Source: Hyphomicrobiales bacterium
GTDB taxonomy: Bacteria > Pseudomonadota > Alphaproteobacteria > Rhizobiales > Beijerinckiaceae
Length of the DNA stretch: 19,634 nt
Direction of reading: 5' to 3'
Assembly (NCBI GenBank): GCA_028290125.1
Contig: JAQGKM010000384.1
Location: 1 to 19,634 of the forward strand
Part shown: one piece after another, positions 14,253 to 19,634 of the stretch
Position numbering within the stretch: the first letter of the stretch is position 1
Layout of the letters: the number at the start of each line of letters is the position of its first letter
Translations under genes and position numbers: made by a program
Notes under the pieces: generated by a model
Databases searched by the model: none
What the model saw: the letters and a program-made list of their open reading frames with translations, nothing else
Told to the model about the DNA's origin: nothing

Positions 14253-14537
14253 TCAGCCGCCCGAAGGCGTGACCTCCTGCCCGGCCATCGCGGTGGCGGA
14301 CTGAAACACCAGCATGTCGCCCGCCGTATAGCGGTTCGCCGCCGCGCAGACCGGGCACGTGACCTCGATCACGCCCGCGCCCGTCGGCTCGACTTCCCCA
14401 TTGCCCGCCGGATCGTCGAGGATCGCGAAGGTCTCGTGGCAGGACTGGCATCTGAAACCGAGATACCAGCTCCCCGGCACGAGCTGACGCATGGCCTGCG
14501 GCCTGAACAAACCCCTGAATTCCAGCTCCGCGGCCAT
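14253..14537 (-). CDS. Small zinc-ribbon protein
   Basis: A 94-residue protein with two CxxC pairs, CQSC (Cys30/Cys33) and CPVC (Cys61/Cys64), arranged as a zinc ribbon with the acidic loop AILDDPAGNGEVEPTG between. The N-terminal 25 residues include GSWYLGFRC leading into the first knuckle. The second of two adjacent ATGs (14537) is chosen because GGGGAG lies six bases upstream. The first (14540) is possible, and an in-frame ATG at 14561 lacks a ribosome site. It is convergent with the L,D-transpeptidase and divergent from moaA. The family is not recognised; metal binding is inferred from the cysteines. Confidence 0.7.
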   Translation of the reverse strand: MAAELEFRGLFRPQAMRQLVPGSWYLGFRCQSCHETFAILDDPAGNGEVEPTGAGVIEVTCPVCAAANRYTAGDMLVFQSATAMAGQEVTPSGG

Positions 14538-14665
14538 CATGTGCTCCCCGTTTGGCCCCATCGGGGTCCTTTAGTGGCCCCCGGACACGCTCAACGGAGG
14601 GAAAGGCGGCTTGTTCCGATGTCGCAGCTGTTGAACCTGGCCCATGCATGGGCGATATATACGGC

Positions 14666-15706
14666 ATGATATTGCGCCCGGACATCGACGCCGCCACCCT
14701 CGTGCCCCCAGCCCCGCTGGTGGATCCGTTCGGCCGCGCCATCAGCTACATCCGCGTGTCGGTGACGGATCGCTGCGATTTCCGCTGCGTCTACTGCATG
14801 TCCGAGGACATGAACTTCCTGCCCAAGGGCGACCTGCTGACGCTGGAAGAACTCGACCGCCTGTGCTCGGCCTTCGTCGCCAAAGGCACGCGCAAGATCC
14901 GCATCACCGGCGGCGAACCGCTGGTGCGCCGGGGCATCATGACCCTGTTCCGCTCGCTGTCGCGCCACCTCGGCTCCGGCGCGCTGGAGGAAGTCACCGT
15001 GACCACCAACGGCTCGCAGCTCGCCAAACATGCGCGCGAGCTCGCCGATTGCGGCGTCCGGCGCATCAATGTGTCGATGGACACGCTCGACCCCGACAAA
15101 TTCCGCGCCATCACCCGTTGGGGCGATCTGGCCAAGGTGATGGAAGGTCTCGACGCCGCGCAGGCCGCCGGCCTCGACATCAAGATCAATGCCGTCGCGC
15201 TGAAGGGTTTCAACGAGGCCGAGGCGCCAGAGATGATCCGCTGGGCGCATGGGCGCGGCATGGATCTCACCTTCATCGAGGTCATGCCGCTCGGCGAGAT
15301 CGACGGCGCACGCGTCGATCAATATCTGCCGCTCACGCAATTGCGCGCGCAGCTGCTCGACCAGTTCACACTCACGGACTCCAGCTACCAGACCGGCGGT
15401 CCGGCGCGCTACGTCACCGTGAAGGAAACCGGCGGCCGTCTCGGCTTCATCACGCCGCTGACGCATAATTTCTGCGAAGGCTGCAATCGCGTGCGCGTCA
15501 CCTGCACGGGCACGCTCTACATGTGCCTCGGCCAGGAAGACGCCGCCGACCTGCGCGCGCCGCTGCGGGCGTCGGAGTCGAACGAGCCGCTGTTCAAGGC
15601 GATGGAAGAGGCGATCGCGCGCAAGCCGAAGGGCCACGACTTCGTCATCGATCGCACGACGCGCAACCCGGCCGTCGGCCGCCACATGAGCGTGACGGGC
15701 GGCTAA
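14666..15706 (+). CDS. moaA: GTP 3',8-cyclase MoaA
   Basis: A 346-residue radical-SAM enzyme catalysing the first step of molybdenum cofactor synthesis, GTP to 3',8-cyclo-7,8-dihydro-GTP. The N-terminal 4Fe-4S site is CDFRCVYC (Cys37, Cys41, Cys44), and the SAM-binding GGEP is at 82-85. The second 4Fe-4S cluster that binds GTP is Cys270, Cys273 and Cys287 in FCEGCNRVRVTC...YMCLG. The protein ends in Gly-Gly, which is required for activity. Length is slightly above the usual 325-340. ATG 14666 is chosen; 14648 is an alternative and neither has a strong ribosome site. No moaC, moaD or moaE is nearby. The EamA transporter begins seven bases after the stop. Confidence 0.95.
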   Translation: MILRPDIDAATLVPPAPLVDPFGRAISYIRVSVTDRCDFRCVYCMSEDMNFLPKGDLLTLEELDRLCSAFVAKGTRKIRITGGEPLVRRGIMTLFRSLSRHLGSGALEEVTVTTNGSQLAKHARELADCGVRRINVSMDTLDPDKFRAITRWGDLAKVMEGLDAAQAAGLDIKINAVALKGFNEAEAPEMIRWAHGRGMDLTFIEVMPLGEIDGARVDQYLPLTQLRAQLLDQFTLTDSSYQTGGPARYVTVKETGGRLGFITPLTHNFCEGCNRVRVTCTGTLYMCLGQEDAADLRAPLRASESNEPLFKAMEEAIARKPKGHDFVIDRTTRNPAVGRHMSVTGG

Positions 15707-15712
15707 CGCACC

Positions 15713-16597
15713 TTGACCTCCCAGAGCGCGATCAACCGGCGCGGCATGCTCGCGATGACCGGGGCGACGGCCGGCTTCGCCATCAACGATGCGATGATGA
15801 AGCTGCTCGTCGCCGATCTGCCGGTGTCGCAGATCATGGTGCTGCGCGGGCTGATCGTCGCGGCGCTGGCGCTGGTCTGGCTGGCGCGCGAGGGGCGCCT
15901 GTCGTCGCTGTCCGACATCACGCGTGGCACGGTGCTGGTGCGCGCGGCGCTCGAGGCCGCAGTCGTGCTCGTCTACATGCAGGCTTTGCGCGCCATTCCG
16001 CTCGGCCTCGCCACCGCGATCCTGCAGGCGACGCCGCTGATGATCACCGCCGCGGCGGCGATCTGGGGCCGCGAGACAGTGGGCTTCGCGCGCTGGGCGG
16101 CCGTCGTCGTCGGTTTCGCTGGCGTCCTGCTGATCGTCCAGCCCGACGCACATGGCATCAGCCCGGCGATGCTGCTTGCCGTCATCACCGCAATTTTCGT
16201 GGGCGCGCGCGACCTGTCGAACCGCGCGGTGCCGGCGCATGTGCCGCTTTTCCTCATCGTCTTTGCGGCGTCGCTGGCCAATGTGCTGGGCGGCGGCGCG
16301 ATGGCGTTTGCGGAATCGACGCCATGGCTCTGGCCGACGCTGCACCAGAGCGCGCTCATTCTTGGCGCCGCCAGCTTCGTGCTGGCGTCGACGGCGCTCA
16401 TCACCTTCTCGTTCCGGGGCACGGAAGTCTCTGCCGTGTCGCCGTTTCGTTATGTCGGCGTGCCGGTTGCGCTTTTGATCGGGCTCGTGGTTTGGGGCGA
16501 TGCGCCTAATTTCTGGGCAGGTGTCGGCATTGCGCTTGTGGTCGCGGCTGGCATTTTCGCGATGCGCGACGAAGCGATGCGAGCAAAGTCTCGCTAA
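15713..16597 (+). CDS. EamA/DMT-family transporter
   Basis: A membrane protein of up to 294 residues with about ten helices in two EamA halves (roughly 12-135 and 150-285), the drug/metabolite transporter (DMT) fold. Typical features are NDAMMK in the first helix, LRGLIVAALAL, YMQALRAIPLGLATAILQATPL in the middle of the first half, and SPFRYVGVPVALLIGLVVWGD in the second. Members export amino acids, riboflavin or other metabolites; the substrate here is unknown. The start is uncertain: TTG 15713 sits seven bases after the moaA stop with no clear ribosome site, whereas ATG 15746 would give 283 residues and still keep the first helix. It is probably co-transcribed with moaA. Confidence 0.82.
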   Translation: MTSQSAINRRGMLAMTGATAGFAINDAMMKLLVADLPVSQIMVLRGLIVAALALVWLAREGRLSSLSDITRGTVLVRAALEAAVVLVYMQALRAIPLGLATAILQATPLMITAAAAIWGRETVGFARWAAVVVGFAGVLLIVQPDAHGISPAMLLAVITAIFVGARDLSNRAVPAHVPLFLIVFAASLANVLGGGAMAFAESTPWLWPTLHQSALILGAASFVLASTALITFSFRGTEVSAVSPFRYVGVPVALLIGLVVWGDAPNFWAGVGIALVVAAGIFAMRDEAMRAKSR

Positions 16598-16702
16598 AGT
16601 ATGATTGACCACTGCTGGCGGTCAGGTTTTCCCGATGCTAGTTCTGATCTGAACGGAACCGCTCGCCGACTGGCGAGACGGCTCTCCCAAGGAGGAAATT
16701 GC

Positions 16703-17260
16703 ATGTCCGGCATGCTGGCGCTCAGCCGCATGATCGACGCTGTCACGGAACGACTCGGCAAGGCGATGGGATGGTTCATCCTTGCTGCGGTCATCGTCTC
16801 GTCGGTCAACGCACTCGTTCGTTTCTCGATCAACCGCAGTTCGAATTCGTGGCTCGAATTGCAATGGTATCTGTTCGGCGCCGTCGTGCTGCTCGGCGCG
16901 GCCTATACGTTCCGGGCGAACGAGCACATCCGGATCGACATCGTCTCGTCGCGTTTGTCCAAGCGCACGCGCGACTGGATCGACATCGTCGGCCACCTGC
17001 TTTTCCTGATGCCGCTCTGCCTCATCGTGATGTGGCTCGGCTGGCCGTTCTTCCTGCGCTCCTTCGCGCAGGGCGAAGTGTCGTCGAGCGCCGGCGGCCT
17101 CATCGTCTGGCCGGCCAAACTCCTTGTGCCTCTCGGCTTCACCATCCTGTTCGCGCAGGCCATCTCCGAACTGATCAAGCGCATCGCTGTCATGCAGGGG
17201 CTCATCGAAGATCCGCACACGGCGGGCGCAGGCGCCCACGGCGCCCCCGCGGTCGAATAA
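16703..17260 (+). CDS. dctQ: TRAP transporter small permease subunit
   Basis: A 185-residue DctQ-type membrane subunit with four helices (about 20-42, 55-75, 95-118, 138-160). Family features are FSINRSSNSWLELQWYLFGAVVLLGAAYTFRANEHIRIDI, the usual W-LE/ELQ-YLF block followed by the conserved HIRID motif. It partners the large DctM subunit in sodium- or proton-driven uptake of a carboxylate-type solute delivered by a periplasmic DctP. AAGGAGGA eight bases before ATG 16703 is a near-perfect ribosome site. A small hairpin CTCGCC-GACT-GGCGAG (16662-16677) lies in the leader. The binding-protein gene is not in the window. Confidence 0.92.
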   Translation: MSGMLALSRMIDAVTERLGKAMGWFILAAVIVSSVNALVRFSINRSSNSWLELQWYLFGAVVLLGAAYTFRANEHIRIDIVSSRLSKRTRDWIDIVGHLLFLMPLCLIVMWLGWPFFLRSFAQGEVSSSAGGLIVWPAKLLVPLGFTILFAQAISELIKRIAVMQGLIEDPHTAGAGAHGAPAVE

Positions 17261-17277
17261 GAACAGGAATCGCTCCC

Positions 17278-19170
17278 ATGACCGCTTTCATTGCGCAGAA
17301 CATGGCTCCGATCATGTTCGTGTCGCTCGTCGTCTTTCTGCTGATCGGCTATCCGGTCGCCTTTTCGCTCGCGGCCTGCGGCCTCGTGTTCTTCTTCGTC
17401 GGCGTCGAACTCGCGCCGCTGTCGGCGGGCTCGATCAACCTGTCGTGGTCGCTGCTCACCGCCCTGCCCGAACGCATCTTCGGGGTGATGAACAACGAGA
17501 CGCTGTTGGCGATTCCATTCTTCACCTTCATGGGGCTCATTCTCGAACGCTCCGGCATGGCGGAAGACCTGCTCGACACGATCGGTCAATTATTCGGCCC
17601 CGTGCGCGGCGGCCTCGCCTATGCGGTGATCTTCGTCGGCGCGCTGCTCGCAGCGACAACCGGCGTCGTCGCGGCATCGGTCATCTCGATGGGCCTCATC
17701 TCGCTGCCGATCATGCTGCGCTACGGCTACGACCGCCGACTTGCGGCTGGCGTCATCGCGGCGTCGGGCACGCTGGCGCAGATCATCCCGCCCTCGCTCG
17801 TGCTCATCGTCATGGCCGACCAGCTCGGCCGCTCGGTCGGCGACATGTACAAGGGCGCGTTCATTCCGGGCCTGACGCTGTCTGCGCTCTACGCCGGCTA
17901 TGTGTTCCTCGTCACGATGCTGAAGCCAGAAATGGCCCCTGCCCTGCCGCTGGAAGCGCGCTCGATTCCCGAAGACCCGGCGTTGGACCCGCGCCAGAAA
18001 TGGCTCACCGGCTTTGCGCTGCTGTTCGTCGGCGTGCCGCTGTTCTATCTCATCATCACCTTCTCGGAATGGATCGGCGGCCTCGCCGGATTCCCCTTCG
18101 AGGTGCCCGACATGGCGCAGTGGATCGGCGCCGTCGTCGCCTCGCTGCTGGTGTTCGGTCGCCGGCTGATCGGCTCCGGCAAGCGCGATGACGTGCCGCG
18201 CTGGAACACGTTCGCAATGATCGGCATCGCGGCTGTCGGCACGGCGCTGTTGAGCAACTGGCTCGATGCGCGCTTCCCCGACATGCCGACCGACAACGTG
18301 CTGATCTGGAGCGCCTTCATCGCGACGGGCGTGCTCTATGTCTTCGCGATGTTCAACCGGAAGAGCAATCTCGGCCTGATGTCGCGCATGACCGAACAGG
18401 TCGTCATCGTGCTGGTGCCGCCGCTGGCGCTGATCTTCCTGGTGCTCGGCACCATCTTCGTCGGCATCGCCACGCCGACGGAAGCCGGGGCCATGGGTGC
18501 GGCGGGCGGCATCCTGCTGGCGCTCGCCAAGCAGCGGCTGAGCCTGTCGCTGCTGAAACAGGCGATGGACACGACGGCGAAACTCTCGTGCTTCGTGGTG
18601 TTCATCCTGATCGGCGCGCGCGTGTTTTCGCTGACCTTCTACGGCGTCAACGGTCACACGTGGGTCGAGCATCTGCTGACGTCGCTGCCTGGCGGCCAGG
18701 TCGGCTTCCTGATCATCGTCAACCTGTTCGTCTTCGTCCTGGCGTTCTTCCTGGACTTCTTCGAACTGGCTTTCATCGTCATCCCGCTGCTCGGGCCGGC
18801 GGCCGAAAAGCTCGGCATCGATCTCATCTGGTTCGGCGTCATCCTCGGCGTGAACATGCAGACGAGCTTCATGCATCCGCCGTTCGGCTTCGCGCTCTTC
18901 TACCTGCGCTCGGTGGCGCCCAAGAACCCGTTCAGGGACCGCCTCACGGGCAAGATGATGGACCCGGTCACGACCGGCCAGATCTACATGGGCGCGATCC
19001 CCTTCGTGGTGATCCAGTGCATCATGGTGGCGCTGGTAATCCTCATCCCGTCGATGGTGATGGTCTACAAGACCGGCGAGATCAAACTCGACGCGACGCA
19101 GGTGCAGGAACAGTTCAACAGCATCCAGCTGCCACCAGCCAACGACGCCCCGCCGGAGTTGAAGTTCTAG
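17278..19170 (+). CDS. dctM: TRAP transporter large permease subunit (extended DctM)
   Basis: A 630-residue membrane protein of the DctM family, well above the usual 425-440. The N-terminal half has the family blocks IPFFTFMGLILERSGMAEDL, RGGLAYAVIFVGALLAATTG, and ASGTLAQIIPPSLVLIVMAD. The second half has ATPTEAGAMGAAGGILLAL and the final helices through HPPFGFALFYLRSVAP. Between them, about residues 225-375, is an insertion with several extra hydrophobic segments (LTGFALLFVGVPLFYLIITF, WIGAVVASLLVFG, and more). This matches the larger TRAP permeases of the mannitol/chloroaromatic-type group. ATG 17278, 17 bases after dctQ, with AGGA upstream, is chosen. The frame is open far upstream, but that part overlaps dctQ. 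It is the last gene of the operon, followed by a hairpin. Confidence 0.9.
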   Translation: MTAFIAQNMAPIMFVSLVVFLLIGYPVAFSLAACGLVFFFVGVELAPLSAGSINLSWSLLTALPERIFGVMNNETLLAIPFFTFMGLILERSGMAEDLLDTIGQLFGPVRGGLAYAVIFVGALLAATTGVVAASVISMGLISLPIMLRYGYDRRLAAGVIAASGTLAQIIPPSLVLIVMADQLGRSVGDMYKGAFIPGLTLSALYAGYVFLVTMLKPEMAPALPLEARSIPEDPALDPRQKWLTGFALLFVGVPLFYLIITFSEWIGGLAGFPFEVPDMAQWIGAVVASLLVFGRRLIGSGKRDDVPRWNTFAMIGIAAVGTALLSNWLDARFPDMPTDNVLIWSAFIATGVLYVFAMFNRKSNLGLMSRMTEQVVIVLVPPLALIFLVLGTIFVGIATPTEAGAMGAAGGILLALAKQRLSLSLLKQAMDTTAKLSCFVVFILIGARVFSLTFYGVNGHTWVEHLLTSLPGGQVGFLIIVNLFVFVLAFFLDFFELAFIVIPLLGPAAEKLGIDLIWFGVILGVNMQTSFMHPPFGFALFYLRSVAPKNPFRDRLTGKMMDPVTTGQIYMGAIPFVVIQCIMVALVILIPSMVMVYKTGEIKLDATQVQEQFNSIQLPPANDAPPELKF

Positions 19171-19186
19171 GTGAACGTGATGTCCG

Positions 19187-19206
19187 GGAGGGCCGAACGG
19201 CCCTCC
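19187..19206 (+). terminator. Hairpin after dctM
   Basis: A perfect 8-bp stem GGAGGGCC-GAAC-GGCCCTCC starts 16 bases after the dctM stop. There is no T-run, so it may be a weak terminator or an mRNA 3' stabiliser. It abuts the first palindromic repeat. Confidence 0.55.
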
Positions 19207-19325
19207 GTCATTGCGAGCGGAGCGAAGCATTCCAGCTCGCGGGCGCCGGTGTATGTGCTTGGATCGACGTGACGGCGTAGACGCGTCGGCGACTTCTGGA
19301 TTGCTTCGCTGCGCTCGCAATGACG
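19206..19325. repeat. Palindromic repeat, tandem copy 1
   Basis: The left arm is CGTCATTGCGAGCGGAGCGA followed by AGCATTCCAG (19206-19235). A 60-base loop follows, and then the complementary right arm at 19296-19325. Arms match except for one or two bases. The loop contains GGATCGACGTGACGGCGTAG, shared by all copies. A 27-base spacer (GCCTTGGGCGCCC...) leads to copy 2. Confidence 0.88.
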
Positions 19326-19352
19326 GCCTTGGGCGCCCTGCACTCTTTCCAC

Positions 19353-19473
19353 CGTCATTACGAGCGGAGCGAAGCAATCCAGCTCACGGGCGCCGGTGCA
19401 TGTGCTGGGATCGACGTGACGGCGTAGACGCGTGCTGCGGCTTCTGGATTGCTTCGCTGCGCTCGCAATGACG
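19353..19473. repeat. Palindromic repeat, tandem copy 2
   Basis: Arms at 19353-19382 and 19444-19473 with a 61-base loop. The loop matches copies 1 and 3 for its first 51 bases apart from a few substitutions and then has a variant end (GCTGCGGCTT). The following 27-base spacer is nearly identical to the first one. Confidence 0.88.
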
Positions 19474-19500
19474 GCCTTGGGCGCCCAGCAATCCATCCAC

Positions 19501-19620
19501 CGTCATTGCGAGCGGAGCGAAGCAATCCAGCTCACGCGCGCCGGTGCATGTGCTGGGATCGACATGACGGCGTAGACGCGTCGGCGACTTCTGGATTGCT
19601 TTGCTGAGCTCGCAATGACG
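19501..19620. repeat. Palindromic repeat, tandem copy 3
   Basis: Arms at 19501-19530 and 19591-19620 with a 60-base loop. The right arm carries substitutions (TTTGCTGAGCTCGC). The start of a third spacer (GACTTGGGCGCCCT) runs to the window edge, so the array may continue beyond it. The frames that cross these repeats (with RSARNDG-like peptides) are spurious. No gene is seen from 19171 to the end. Confidence 0.88.
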
Positions 19621-19634
19621 GACTTGGGCGCCCT

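Noticed and set aside
14562..14665. Possible Moco riboswitch ahead of moaA
   Set aside because: The 104-base leader shows no extended multi-helix structure that I can recognise as the Moco motif. The CCCATGCATGGG palindrome at 14641 is too small to support it.
14591..16612. 673-residue open frame on the minus strand
   Set aside because: It is antisense to moaA and the EamA transporter, has His/Arg/Asp-rich low-complexity composition typical of the antisense frame of high-G+C genes, and shows no domain.
16608..16626. TGACC...GGTCA dyad followed by AGGTTTT as a terminator for the EamA gene
   Set aside because: Only five base pairs around a mismatched interior. Too weak to call.
17590..19377. 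595-residue minus-strand open frame over dctM and the repeats
   Set aside because: Same antisense composition bias. Its N-terminus is made of translated palindromic repeats (RSARNDG-type peptides), a known source of spurious annotations.
19206..19634. Possible CRISPR array
   Set aside because: Repeat units are about 120 bases and internally palindromic, and the 27-base spacers are nearly identical rather than unique. No cas gene is present.

Overview
The window is a high-G+C chromosomal segment that reads like an alphaproteobacterium, most likely of the Hyphomicrobiales (Rhizobiales). The support is an Omp25-type barrel with the WSGFYAG start motif, small Cys-containing secreted proteins typical of that order, dense CGC/GCC codon use, and dispersed palindromic repeats with CGTCATTGCGAG...CAATCCAG arms. 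No species can be named from the sequence alone.

Left part (1-4456): a small secreted protein on the minus strand, then a phosphoglycolate-phosphatase-type HAD hydrolase coupled to a 54-residue membrane protein. Next come an orphan DNA C5-cytosine methyltransferase and, tail to tail with no gap, a proteasome-like Ntn-hydrolase. In the Ntn-hydrolase a TTG codon sits directly before the presumed catalytic threonine. A lipoprotein and a proline-rich secreted protein follow.

Metabolic cassette (4741-9076): four tightly spaced plus-strand genes look like one operon: an ornithine cyclodeaminase/mu-crystallin-family enzyme, a TctC/Bug-type periplasmic binding protein, a YeiH/UPF0324 putative sulfate exporter, and a second divergent cyclodeaminase-family enzyme. 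Both enzymes appear to lack the loop carrying the catalytic Asp of true ornithine cyclodeaminase. The substrate is unknown. A sulfur-containing amino acid or imine is one hypothesis.

Middle (9077-13360): directly downstream a 258-bp MITE-like element with 29-bp perfect terminal inverted repeats and a 5-bp ATTGC target duplication has landed inside a genomic palindromic repeat. Two convergent outer-membrane barrels share a bidirectional terminator. Then come small genes of unknown function, an orphan fragment encoding a Fis-type helix-turn-helix (probable relic of an NtrC-like regulator), a four-cysteine small protein, and tRNA-Val(CAC) on the minus strand with a recognisable promoter.

Right part (13587-19634): an L,D-transpeptidase, a zinc-ribbon protein, moaA (molybdenum cofactor synthesis) followed closely by an EamA-type exporter, and a TRAP transporter dctQ-dctM pair with an enlarged DctM and no binding protein in view. 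The window ends in three tandem copies of a long palindromic repeat of about 147-148 bp period, the larger relative of the repeat hit by the MITE.
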